Notes under the pieces: model-generated
What the model was told of the DNA's origin: nothing
The model's input: the letters and a program-made list of their open reading frames with translations, nothing else
Databases searched by the model: none
Shown here: positions 15,735-23,840 of the stretch, one piece after another
Numbering within the stretch: position 1 is the first letter of the stretch
Layout of the letters: each line of letters opens with the position of its first letter
NCBI RefSeq assembly: GCF_030767025.1
Contig: NZ_JASITE010000017.1
Location: 82,956 to 146,955 of the forward strand
DNA: 64,000 bases
Direction: 5' to 3'
Origin: Nocardia sp. CC227C
GTDB lineage: Bacteria > Actinomycetota > Actinomycetes > Mycobacteriales > Mycobacteriaceae
Position numbers and translations under genes: made by a program

Positions 15735-16406
15735 ATGAGCGAGCCGCTCGAGCAGCGCCCAACCCCGCAGCGGCGCCGCCGATTCGACCCGCACCGGCGC
15801 GAACGCATCGCCCGCGCCGCGATCGAGGTCATCGGCGAACGCGGCGTGGAGGGGTTGACCCATCGCGCGGTCGCCGCGGCCGCCGACGTCCCGATCGCCG
15901 GCACCACCTACCACTACAAGGACAAAGAAGAACTGCTGACCGCGGCGCTCGAACTCTGCGTCGCGGACTACGCCGCGCTCATGGCCGCCATCCCGGGAGC
16001 GGACCCAGCCATGACGATCGAAGGGATCATCGATCAGACCGCCGAGGCCCTGATCGGCTGTTTCACCACCGAACGCACCCTCACCACCGTGCAGCTGGAG
16101 CTGTATGTCGCCGCGATTCGACGTCCCGCGTTGCGCCCGATCGCCGACCGGTTCACCGAAGCCACCCGGACCATGTACGCCCACTACACCGACCCAGACA
16201 CCGCGGCATTGCTCACCGATACCGCACAGGGAATCACCCTGCGCGGCATAGCAACCGACACCCCGCCCACCGCCGAGCAGATCACCGCCCTGCTGCGCCG
16301 TTGCTTGTCACACCACGGACCACCGAGAGGTCACCACGACGAGGGGCTACGCGGCACCCGCCCGGGTGCCGCCGAATATCGCAGCACCCCTGAACAGTAC
16401 CGATAG
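15735..16406 (+). CDS. TetR regulator of the divergent efflux pump
   Basis: A 223-residue TetR protein. The helix-turn-helix lies at about residues 20-65 (RERIARAAIEVIGERGVEGLT ... read with IAGTTYHYKDKEELL). ATG 15735 sits 5 bases after AGGAGG; a GTG at 15729 overlaps that site and is unlikely. The C-terminal 35 residues (HHGPPRGHHDEG...) are a hydrophilic tail not typical of the family. It is divergent from the DHA2 exporter with two matching operators, the standard layout of a drug-induced efflux switch. Confidence 0.87.
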   Translation: MSEPLEQRPTPQRRRRFDPHRRERIARAAIEVIGERGVEGLTHRAVAAAADVPIAGTTYHYKDKEELLTAALELCVADYAALMAAIPGADPAMTIEGIIDQTAEALIGCFTTERTLTTVQLELYVAAIRRPALRPIADRFTEATRTMYAHYTDPDTAALLTDTAQGITLRGIATDTPPTAEQITALLRRCLSHHGPPRGHHDEGLRGTRPGAAEYRSTPEQYR

Positions 16407-16419
16407 CCGAAAAGCTTGC

Positions 16420-16455
16420 GGGCCGTGACTGTTTCATGTGAAACAGCCACGGCCC
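16420..16455. terminator. Bidirectional terminator hairpin containing a parS-like palindrome
   Basis: Stem GGGCCGTG / CACGGCCC, one A-C mismatch, then CTGTTTCA / TGAAACAG around a TG centre. It lies 13 bases after the TetR stop and 25 bases before the lon stop on the other strand, so it can end both transcripts. The inner 16 bases (TGTTTCATGTGAAACA, 16430-16445) differ by one base from the ParB-binding parS consensus TGTTTCACGTGAAACA. Confidence 0.75.
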
Positions 16456-16480
16456 GTATGAGATCGCCGGGAGATTGCCG

Positions 16481-18886
16481 TCAGGCCGTCCTGGCCAGTC
16501 GACGGTCCTCCAGCGCCGGTTCGGCGACCGGCTCGATGGCATAGGCGAGGATCTCGGCCACGTCGGCGACGGGGCGGACATCCAGGGCCTCCAGCACCTC
16601 GGCGGGCACCTCGTCCAGATCCGGCTCGTTGCGGGCCGGGATGAACACGGTCTTCAGGCCCGCACGCTGGGCCGCCATCAGCTTCTGCTTGACGCCGCCG
16701 ATGGGCAGCACCCGGCCGTTGAGGGTGACCTCGCCGGTCATGCCGACATCGGCGCGGACCTTGCGGTCCAGGGCCAGCGAGACCAGGGCCGTCACCATGG
16801 TGACGCCCGCCGAGGGGCCGTCCTTCGGCACCGCGCCCGCCGGGAAGTGGATGTGGATATCGCGATCCAGCACCGACGGTTCGATACCGATCTCCTCCAG
16901 GTGCGAGCGCACGTAGGTGAGGGCGATCTGCGCCGACTCCTTCATGACGTCACCCAACTGGCCGGTGAGGGTGAGCGAACGTTCGCCCTCGGCCGCATTG
17001 GCCTCGATGTAGAGCACGTCGCCGCCCAGGCCGGTGACGGCCAGCCCGGTCGCGACGCCGGGAACCGCGGTGCGTTCCACCGAATCCGGGGTGAAGCGCG
17101 GACGCCCCAGGTAGTCCTTCAGGTTGGGCAGGTCGATGGTCAGCGATGCCCGGTCGGCGTCCTCGTAGCCCAGCGACGGGTCGTAACCCAGTCCGGCACC
17201 GACGATTTCGTCGAAGCCTTGCTGGGACAGCCTGGTCGCGGCCTTGCGCAGCGCCTTCGCGATCAGCCGTTCCAGCTGCCGCACACCGGCTTCCCGGGTG
17301 TAGTCGGCCGCGATCTCCCGCAATGCCGCGTCGGTGATCGAAACCTCCTGCGGGGTCAGGGCATTGCGCTCCAACTGCCGCGGGATGAGGAAGTCGCGGG
17401 CGATGGCCACCTTGTCGTCCTCGGTGTAGCCGTCGACGGTGATCAGTTCCATGCGGTCCAGCAGCGGGCCGGGAATGGTCTCCATGACATTCGCGGTCGC
17501 GATGAACAGCACATCGGACAGGTCCAGATCGAGATCCAGGTAGTGGTCGCGGAAGGTGTGGTTCTGCGCCGGGTCCAGGACCTCCAGCAGCGCCGCCGCG
17601 GGATCGCCGCGGAAATCGGAGCCGACCTTGTCGATCTCGTCCAGCAGGACGACGGGGTTCATCGAACCCGCCTCCTTCATGGCGCGCACGATCCGGCCGG
17701 GCAGCGCACCCACGTAGGTGCGGCGGTGACCGCGGATCTCGGCCTCGTCGCGCACCCCGCCCAGGGCGACGCGCACGAACTCGCGGCCCAGCGCCCGCGC
17801 CACGGACTCACCCAGCGAGGTCTTGCCCACGCCGGGCGGGCCGACCAGCACCAGCACCGCGCCGGAACCGCGACCGCCCACCACCTCCAGGCCGCGCGCG
17901 GCCCGCCGGGCGCGCACCGCCAGGTACTCGACCATGCGGTCCTTCACCTCGTCCAGGCCGTGGTGATCGGCGTCCAGGACGGCCCGCGCGGCCGCCACAT
18001 CGGCGCTGTCGGTGGTTTTCTCGTTCCAGGGCAGCTCCAGGACGGTGTCCAGCCAGGTGCGGATCCAGCCCGACTCGGGGCTCTGGTCGCTGGCGCGCTC
18101 CAGGCGGCCCACCTCGCGCAACGCGGCCTCGCGGACCGAATCGGGCAGGTCGGCGTTCTCCACCCGGGTGCGGTAGTCGTCCGCGCCGTCGGGCTCGTCC
18201 TCGCCCAGCTCCTTGCGGATGGCGTTGAGCTGCTGGCGCAGCAGGAATTCGCGCTGGGTCTTCTCGACGCCCTCGCGCACCTCCTCACTGATCTTCTCGC
18301 TGACCTCGGTTTCGGCGATATGCGCCTTGGTCCAGGCGATCAGGCTGGTCAGACGGGTTGCGGTATCCGGTGTTTCGAGCAATTCGCGCTTGTGCTCATT
18401 GCTCAGCCACGACGCCCACCCGGCCGCGTCGGCCAGGGCGGACGGATCGGTCAGCTGATTGACCGCGTCGATGACCTGCCACGCCTCACGGCGTTGCAGC
18501 ACGGCGACGACCAGCTTCTTGTATTCGTCGGCCAGTTCGGTGGTGCGGCCGTCGGCGGCGGGCGTCTCGACCTCCTCGGCCTCCACCCACAGCGCCGCAC
18601 CCGGACCGGTCACGCCGTGTCCGATCTTGGCGCGCCGCTCGGCCTTCAGCACCGCGGCGGGCGCGCCACCACGCATCCGACCGACCTGTTCGATGGTCGC
18701 GACCACACCGTAGGTGGCGTAACCCTCCTCGAGCCGAGGCGCGAGCAGCACCTGTTCGACCTTTCCGGCCCGCGCGGCATCGATGGCGGCCTGCGCGGAT
18801 TCGTCCAGCTCGATCGGCACGACCATGCCGGGCAGCACGATCGGATCGGTCAGGAACAGGACCGGCAGGTTCTGAGAAGTACTCAC
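16481..18886 (-). CDS. lon: ATP-dependent protease Lon
   Basis: An 801-residue Lon: N-terminal LON substrate domain (LPVLFLTDPIVLPGMVVP), AAA+ ATPase with Walker A GPPGVGKTS near residue 352 and LLDEIDKVG (Walker B), and a C-terminal serine-lysine protease domain. The catalytic Ser is in KDGPSAGVTM (near 690) and the catalytic Lys in LPIGGVKQKLM (near 732). It degrades misfolded and regulatory proteins in the cytoplasm. GTG 18886 has GGAAGGGG upstream; a TTG at 18904 overlaps that site. A HAIR-like inverted repeat just upstream suggests HspR heat-shock repression, as known for Streptomyces lon. Confidence 0.96.
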   Translation of the reverse strand: MSTSQNLPVLFLTDPIVLPGMVVPIELDESAQAAIDAARAGKVEQVLLAPRLEEGYATYGVVATIEQVGRMRGGAPAAVLKAERRAKIGHGVTGPGAALWVEAEEVETPAADGRTTELADEYKKLVVAVLQRREAWQVIDAVNQLTDPSALADAAGWASWLSNEHKRELLETPDTATRLTSLIAWTKAHIAETEVSEKISEEVREGVEKTQREFLLRQQLNAIRKELGEDEPDGADDYRTRVENADLPDSVREAALREVGRLERASDQSPESGWIRTWLDTVLELPWNEKTTDSADVAAARAVLDADHHGLDEVKDRMVEYLAVRARRAARGLEVVGGRGSGAVLVLVGPPGVGKTSLGESVARALGREFVRVALGGVRDEAEIRGHRRTYVGALPGRIVRAMKEAGSMNPVVLLDEIDKVGSDFRGDPAAALLEVLDPAQNHTFRDHYLDLDLDLSDVLFIATANVMETIPGPLLDRMELITVDGYTEDDKVAIARDFLIPRQLERNALTPQEVSITDAALREIAADYTREAGVRQLERLIAKALRKAATRLSQQGFDEIVGAGLGYDPSLGYEDADRASLTIDLPNLKDYLGRPRFTPDSVERTAVPGVATGLAVTGLGGDVLYIEANAAEGERSLTLTGQLGDVMKESAQIALTYVRSHLEEIGIEPSVLDRDIHIHFPAGAVPKDGPSAGVTMVTALVSLALDRKVRADVGMTGEVTLNGRVLPIGGVKQKLMAAQRAGLKTVFIPARNEPDLDEVPAEVLEALDVRPVADVAEILAYAIEPVAEPALEDRRLARTA

Positions 18887-19187
18887 GTCTTCGACCCCTT
18901 CCAAGGTTGAGCGTTATCTACTCAACCTCGCACCCCACGGACTTGTTCCGACTGACCGGTTCGCCCCTGGCGAACACGGCGCGGTGCGTCTGCCACTGCC
19001 CCGAACGACCGATCCGCGGGCACGCCGAGCCGTCGCCGTGACCGCGAGGCGTACCGGTTGGACCGAATCCGACCCTGCCCCGTCCGCTCCACCGCACCGG
19101 TTGTCCGGTTCGCCCAGCCGAAACCGGGCGATTCGTGGCAGCATGACTTGGCATCCACGTCACTCCACCGTCCGGGGAGATTCGGCT
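18887..19187. other. Divergent intergenic region between lon and the secretion cassette
   Basis: 301 bases without a gene. It holds the lon ribosome site and HAIR-like operator (18904-18928). The rest, up to the EspC-like gene, shows no clear palindrome; the promoter of the cassette must lie here but I cannot place it. Confidence 0.55.
18904..18928 (-). promoter_or_regulatory. HAIR-like HspR operator of lon
   Basis: Inverted repeat AGGTTGAG-N9-CTCAACCT. Its core TTGAG-N9-CTCAA matches the HAIR element CTTGAGT-N7-ACTCAAG bound by HspR. Position just before lon fits the established HspR control of lon in Streptomyces. Confidence 0.72.
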
Positions 19188-19538
19188 ATGAGCAACAGTC
19201 CTGATACGTCCGGTGAAGTGGTGTTCGATTACACCGCTTCGGCCGCTTATACCGCCGCCGCCGCTCAGGCCGCCGGGCTACTGTCCACGGCGTCCGGTGG
19301 GGCCGCGCGGGCCGCCGCGTTCGACCTATCCGGGTTGGGCGTTCTCGGTGCGGATTTCGCGGCGGCCTGGGCTGCCGCCTGGGGGAATCTGGGTAGGACC
19401 GTGGAGACGGCGGCGGTGCTCACCGATGCCTACGGTCAGGCCGTCAAGGCGTGGGGGGAGGTCATGGCGGCCACGGACGCGCACAGTGCCGACGCGATCG
19501 CCGCCACGGTGGCCGATACGCCGACGCGAGAGGTGTAG
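19188..19538 (+). CDS. EspC/WXG-like type VII secretion substrate-like protein
   Basis: A 116-residue, Ala-rich all-helical protein. Two helices are separated near GLGVLGADFAAAWAAAWGNLG, which resembles the W-x-G turn of ESX substrates and the DUF2580 (EspC) group. No signal peptide is present, as expected for type VII substrates; I do not see a clear YxxxD/E export motif at the C-terminus. ATG 19188 is preceded by GGGGAGA. It is followed 2 bases later by a 412-residue partner, so the two are probably co-translated and may form a complex. Confidence 0.6.
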   Translation: MSNSPDTSGEVVFDYTASAAYTAAAAQAAGLLSTASGGAARAAAFDLSGLGVLGADFAAAWAAAWGNLGRTVETAAVLTDAYGQAVKAWGEVMAATDAHSADAIAATVADTPTREV

Positions 19539-19540
19539 TC

Positions 19541-20779
19541 GTGACCACCAGCGACGCGGACACCACCACCGTGATCACCGAACCCACCATCGTCACCACG
19601 CTGGTCGAACCGCTGCTGCGGCTGCGGGCCGCGCTCGGTGACGGGGCGCGGCCGGACGCTACCACCGTGGCGGCGCTCGGTGCCGTCCCCACCGCCATTC
19701 GGGACTCCGACGAACCGCACCGGGCCGGGGCCACCGGACTGGAATCGGCGCGGACGGCGGTGGCTGCGGTGCCCGCCATCACCCGCACCCGCGACGAAGT
19801 GGCGGCGCTGTCGGACACCGCGACGGGGCTGGGCGCGACCCTGGCCGACGCCTACGCCACCCGCGACGCCGCCGCCGTCGAACTCGACCGGCTCATCGCC
19901 GACTTCCGTTCGAAGGCAACGGTATTGGCGAACAATGCGCGCTCGCAGGCCGACGCCGATCAGATCGTGGAACTCGCCACCGACTACATTCGCGACGGGG
20001 TGCGGGTGGTGCGGACCGCCAACGGTGAGATGGACGCCCACACCGCCACCGTCAACACCCTCGGGGTCGGCGAGAACGCGCCGCGGGTCACCGTGCCCAC
20101 CGGCTTCCACCCCGGCGCGCCCACCTGGAACGGCACCGGCGGTACCGGCGGGTACTACAGCACGCCGACGCTGACCTATCGCCCGGACACCGCCACGACC
20201 ACCGATCCCGTCCTGGCCGCGCAGCACGCGCTGCAACTGGCGCTGATCAACGGCGGAGTCAGCCTGGGATCGAGCCTCATCGAGGCGGGCGTCTCGGTCG
20301 GCACCCACCTGATCGACACCGCGGCCGGCGTGATCACCCACGCCATGGACAAGGGCGCGGAAGTGGCGTCCACCGGCATCGACGCCCTCGCCACCGTCGG
20401 CACGACCGCCGTCACCCAGGCCGTCAACCCCGCCGCCGCCAACCAGAACAACAACGGCGCCGGCACCACGCCCGGCGGCGAGCTGTTCCCCGGGCTGGCC
20501 CCCGCGGAGCCCGAAACACCCGACGCGACACCGGACCTGAGTCTCGGTCTCGGCGACGATCCGGTGGAACTCGCTCCGTACCCGACCGCGCCGGAGACCG
20601 GAGACGATGCGCCGCAGCCGGATCCGGCCCCCTCGGCGGGGCTGCCGGAGGAAGACGCCGACCCCGGCCCCGGCGGGGTGTTGCCGCCCCCGATCGCCGC
20701 CCAACCCGCGCCCCAGGAGGAGCGCGCACCCCGGCGCGACGGCCAGCTCGGCGTGACACCGGCGGCCCGCACCAGCTGA
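19541..20779 (+). CDS. Conserved actinobacterial protein in secretion-like cassette
   Basis: A 412-residue protein I cannot name. Residues 1-170 are helical and Ala/Thr/Asp-rich (RLRAALGDG, RTRDEVAALSD, ELDRLIADFRSKATVLANNARSQAD in part), compatible with a coiled-coil. The middle has a Gly-rich turn (GTGGTGGYY) and a mildly hydrophobic stretch (LINGGVSLGSSLIEAGVSVG). The last 120 residues are Pro/Ala/Asp/Glu-rich and disordered. There is no signal peptide. The start 2 bases after the EspC-like gene and the disordered tail fit a secreted or chaperone-like partner of type VII substrates, but this is inference. Confidence 0.6.
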   Translation: MTTSDADTTTVITEPTIVTTLVEPLLRLRAALGDGARPDATTVAALGAVPTAIRDSDEPHRAGATGLESARTAVAAVPAITRTRDEVAALSDTATGLGATLADAYATRDAAAVELDRLIADFRSKATVLANNARSQADADQIVELATDYIRDGVRVVRTANGEMDAHTATVNTLGVGENAPRVTVPTGFHPGAPTWNGTGGTGGYYSTPTLTYRPDTATTTDPVLAAQHALQLALINGGVSLGSSLIEAGVSVGTHLIDTAAGVITHAMDKGAEVASTGIDALATVGTTAVTQAVNPAAANQNNNGAGTTPGGELFPGLAPAEPETPDATPDLSLGLGDDPVELAPYPTAPETGDDAPQPDPAPSAGLPEEDADPGPGGVLPPPIAAQPAPQEERAPRRDGQLGVTPAARTS

Positions 20780-20807
20780 ACCGCCCGCGGACCCCAGGGG
20801 GAATCAC

Positions 20808-22028
20808 GTGACCAAGGATCAGACCCCGAATCCGTTCGTCCTGGGTGGCGAGACGGGCCTGCCCGCCTACGCCGGAATGCCCGACCTCCCACCGGCTCCC
20901 GCACCCGAGCCGGAGCCCGCGAAATCCGCGGAGCCGGACCCGGATTACGGCGGCCCCGCCGCCAGCATCACCGACAACGGCGACAGCTGGGGGCAGCCGG
21001 CCAACGCGCACTACGCGAACAACGACGACGAACTCGGCCCCGCCGCGAGCGTGACCGACCGGGGCGAGAGCTGGAACGTGTCCACCGGCCGCGGACGGCA
21101 CGCCCTGCCCGACCCCGAGGACGAGGAGTTCGTCTACGGCGCACCGAACCGCGCCGTCGATCCCGTACTCGGAGCCGACACCACCGGGGTCGATCCGCCC
21201 GCGCCGATTCCGGCCAAAGTCGCCGCCCACACCGGCAATTGGGATGAATGGCTCGCCGGTCCCGCCCGCGGCCGCGGCACGGAACGCCTCCCGCGCGCCA
21301 CCGCCGCGCGCACCGACGACGAGCCGGACACCCGCGACGACGACACCGGGGACTCCGGATACAGCGCCACCGCGCGCCGCAGCGTGGTCGACCGGACCGG
21401 CCGCATCAAACCCGTGCTCGGCCGCCTGACCCCACGCCGCGAGCACGACGACTACGAGGGCACCCGCTCGCGCGGCGCCCTGGTGGCCGTCGCGACGGTG
21501 GGCGCCGCCGCCCTGCTGATCGGCGTCATCGTGGCGGTGAACGTGAACCTCGGCGACGCCGCGAACACCGCGGCCGTCACCAGCACCGTCACGCTGGTCC
21601 CGGCCTCCACCGACAGCGCCGCGCCGGTGCCGGAGAACTATCCGCACGCCACCGACAACTGCTTCGCCACCCGCACCGACACCGCCGTCGTCGGCGCGGG
21701 ACCGGGCGACCCCGCCACCGCGGCCGGTGCCATCCTGGCCTTCGAATGGGCCTACTACGTGGACCGCAATGCCGCGCGCGCCCGCGAACACGTGGCCGCC
21801 GACGCCGCGGTGCCCGACACGGCGACCATCCAGGCCGGTATCGACGAGGTACCCGACGGCACCCGCTACTGCGTATTCCTCACCCGCGCCGACGCCGACG
21901 GCCACACCTGGCAGGTGGAACTGCACGAGCAGTACCCCTCCGACCCCGAACCACAGCGGTACGCGCAGATCATCACCACCCGCACCGACGGGGAGCGGGC
22001 ACTGATCACCGCCATCTCGAAACGCTGA
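20808..22028 (+). CDS. Single-pass membrane protein with disordered N-half and extracytoplasmic domain
   Basis: A 406-residue protein. Residues 1-215 are acidic, Pro-rich and disordered, with a repeated motif (GPAASITDNGDSW near 48 and GPAASVTDRGESW near 78). One transmembrane helix follows (GALVAVATVGAAALLIGVIV, about 225-245). The C-terminal 150 residues form a folded outer domain with two cysteines (DNCFATRT and TRYCVFLT) and AGAILAFEWAYYVDRNA. GTG 20808 is 28 bases after the previous gene, completing a three-gene operon. It could anchor or sense a type VII-exported complex. Confidence 0.62.
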   Translation: MTKDQTPNPFVLGGETGLPAYAGMPDLPPAPAPEPEPAKSAEPDPDYGGPAASITDNGDSWGQPANAHYANNDDELGPAASVTDRGESWNVSTGRGRHALPDPEDEEFVYGAPNRAVDPVLGADTTGVDPPAPIPAKVAAHTGNWDEWLAGPARGRGTERLPRATAARTDDEPDTRDDDTGDSGYSATARRSVVDRTGRIKPVLGRLTPRREHDDYEGTRSRGALVAVATVGAAALLIGVIVAVNVNLGDAANTAAVTSTVTLVPASTDSAAPVPENYPHATDNCFATRTDTAVVGAGPGDPATAAGAILAFEWAYYVDRNAARAREHVAADAAVPDTATIQAGIDEVPDGTRYCVFLTRADADGHTWQVELHEQYPSDPEPQRYAQIITTRTDGERALITAISKR

Positions 22029-22038
22029 TCCGGCGGCA

Positions 22039-22836
22039 TCACTCCCAGACGGCGGCGTCCGGGTCGATGCCGTGCGCACGGGCATTGGCCTCGATGATGG
22101 CGCGCAGCCACGCGGCCAGGCCGGGCGCCATGGTGTCGTGATAGGCGGCGAAGCCGGGATCCTCGGTGTAGCCGCGGGCGAGCAGGACATGCATGGAGTG
22201 GGTGCAGTGGAAGTAGGCGCACAGTGAATCGCGATGGCGTTCGGCCAGATCGGCCGCGGCGTCGCTGCCCGGGGCGACACCCGCGCGGAACGCCTCGGTC
22301 AGCTCGGTGTGCAGCGCTTCGACGGAAGCGACGACACGGCCCCACTGCTCGGGCGAACGCTGCGCCGACCGCTCGGCGTACTGCGCCCACTGGGGCGTAT
22401 CGCCCCAGCGTTCCCGCGCCTCGCCGACCCAGGCCGGTTTCCAGTCTCGCCCGAAGATCGCCACCTGCTCCTCGGGAGTGAGCAGCAGGCCGGACTCGCG
22501 GGCTTCGATCAGCCGGTCCAGCGCCGCGCTCATGCGGTGCAGTTCGGCGATGCGCTCCCGGAGCTGGTCCCGTTGGCGGCGCAGGGATTCCAGGGCGTCA
22601 CCGGCATTGGCGTCCAGCAGCGACGCGATCTCGGTGAGGGGGACGCCGAGCTCCCGATAGACCAGCACCCGGTGCAGGCGGGCCAGGTCGGCCGGCGTGT
22701 AGAGGCGATAGCCGGAACCGCTGCGGTCGGAGGGGCGGACCAGGCCGATGGAATCCCAGTGGTGCAGGGTCCGGACGGTGACGCCGACCAGGGTGGCGAC
22801 GGCACCGACCGTGAGAGCCCGCGGGGGTTCGGTCAC
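22039..22836 (-). CDS. MerR regulator with TipAS-like effector domain
   Basis: A 265-residue MerR-family activator. The winged helix-turn-helix is at the N-terminus (LTVGAVATLVGVTVRTLHHWDSIGL, shown in part), followed by the dimer coiled coil. The C-terminal part (WGDTPQWAQYAERSAQRS) resembles the TipA drug-recognition domain, which binds thiopeptides or other large ligands. It overlaps the end of the upstream VOC gene by 4 bp (ATGA), so both are one transcript. A MerR-type promoter with a 19-base spacer precedes the pair. Confidence 0.87.
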   Translation of the reverse strand: MTEPPRALTVGAVATLVGVTVRTLHHWDSIGLVRPSDRSGSGYRLYTPADLARLHRVLVYRELGVPLTEIASLLDANAGDALESLRRQRDQLRERIAELHRMSAALDRLIEARESGLLLTPEEQVAIFGRDWKPAWVGEARERWGDTPQWAQYAERSAQRSPEQWGRVVASVEALHTELTEAFRAGVAPGSDAAADLAERHRDSLCAYFHCTHSMHVLLARGYTEDPGFAAYHDTMAPGLAAWLRAIIEANARAHGIDPDAAVWE

Positions 22837-23339
22837 TCGGATGGCCCTTCGATTCCGATATTGCGCAGATATTCGGCGGAGGCGCTGTTCGGATCGTACG
22901 GGCGCGCGGCGGTCATGATGACACGGGCGCGCTCGGGGGTGACGACCTCGAGTTCCACCGTGTTCCAGGGCATGACGCGCGGCCCCGTGGTGCAGCCGGG
23001 CAGCAGCCGCTCACAGGCGTCGGCGATCCCGTCGATCTGGCCGAGCACACAGGAGAAGGTGACGCTCTGCACCGGTGTCGCGGCCGGTGGTTCGCCCGGA
23101 ACCAGCAGCACGTCCTGGAACATCCAGCGACGCAGGTGGGTGACCTGCCCGGGCACCGTGAACAGGTCGAAGAACCCGAGGCCGCGCTCCCAGAAGTCCA
23201 CCGACGCGGACAGGTCGGAGGTCGGCAGGGTGACGAACATGGGCATGCCGTAGACGCCGCGGAACAGCTCCGGCGGCTGGGCGTCCGGACCCGGCGCGGG
23301 CACGGGGCCGACTTCGAAGGCGGGGTAGGTGTCTGTCAT
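22833..23339 (-). CDS. VOC superfamily protein co-translated with MerR
   Basis: A 168-residue glyoxalase-like protein (MPMFVTLPTSDLSASVDFWERGLGF and EVVTPERARVIMTAARPYD, read in parts). The usual C-terminal metal Glu segment is not obvious, so binding rather than catalysis is possible. ATG 23339 (MTDTYPAFE) is chosen. It overlaps the MerR gene by ATGA, and the promoter in front resembles MerR-activated promoters. The likely reading is a drug-binding protein induced by its own MerR partner. Confidence 0.78.
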   Translation of the reverse strand: MTDTYPAFEVGPVPAPGPDAQPPELFRGVYGMPMFVTLPTSDLSASVDFWERGLGFFDLFTVPGQVTHLRRWMFQDVLLVPGEPPAATPVQSVTFSCVLGQIDGIADACERLLPGCTTGPRVMPWNTVELEVVTPERARVIMTAARPYDPNSASAEYLRNIGIEGPSE

Positions 23340-23345
23340 GACCAC

Positions 23346-23376
23346 AGGGTCGGGCCTCACGTCGCGTGAGGGTCAA
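23346..23376 (-). promoter_or_regulatory. MerR-type promoter with 19-base spacer and palindrome
   Basis: On the minus strand a TTGACC -35 and a weak GACCCT -10 are separated by 19 bases, longer than normal and typical of MerR-controlled promoters. The palindrome CCTCACG-TCG-CGTGAGG (23355-23371) fills the spacer. The start codon of the VOC gene lies about 7 bases past the -10. Confidence 0.65.
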
Positions 23377-23483
23377 ATCACGTCATTTCTGAGAGAAACG
23401 ACAGGAAACGCACAGGCTATGTCCAGACGCACCGGGCACCCTCGGCAGTGATGGAACGTACCGATGTGAGCTAGGGGTGCCGA

Positions 23484-23837
23484 ATGGTCGAGCTGGAGAT
23501 CGAGGGAACCACCGCGACGGTGCATGTCACCGGTACCCACCGCGTGCTCGCGCTGCGCGAACACGTCAGCTTCGACCTGGCCCGCGTCACCGGTCTCGGG
23601 CCCGCCCCGGTGGATATGCGGCCGCCGTGGCTGCGCGCGCCCGGCACCTTCTTTCCGGGTGTGATCGCCGCGGGCATCTTCCGGGGCAAGGGCCGCAAGG
23701 AGTTCTGGGATACCCGCTTCGACGGCCACGCCGTGCTCATCGAACTGGCGGGTACCGACTTCACCCGACTGGTCGTCGACGTGGAGGATCCGGAGGCGAC
23801 CCTGCGGACGCTGACGCGCGCCGCCCGGGCCGCCTGA
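23484..23837 (+). CDS. Conserved protein, bacterial PH-like fold
   Basis: A 117-residue protein with alternating beta-strands (MVELEIEGTTATVHVTG, FDGHAVLIELAGTDFTRLVVDV) and a final helix (PEATLRTLTRAARAA). The layout and the GKGRKEFWD loop resemble bacterial PH-like proteins common in Mycobacteriales. No enzyme motif is visible. It converges with the dimethylargininase gene, 3 bases apart. Confidence 0.65.
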   Translation: MVELEIEGTTATVHVTGTHRVLALREHVSFDLARVTGLGPAPVDMRPPWLRAPGTFFPGVIAAGIFRGKGRKEFWDTRFDGHAVLIELAGTDFTRLVVDVEDPEATLRTLTRAARAA

Positions 23838-23840
23838 GCC

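Noticed and set aside
16475..18910. Long open frame antisense to lon
   Set aside because: It mirrors lon codon by codon, has no recognisable domain, and is a GC-rich shadow; lon shows full motifs.
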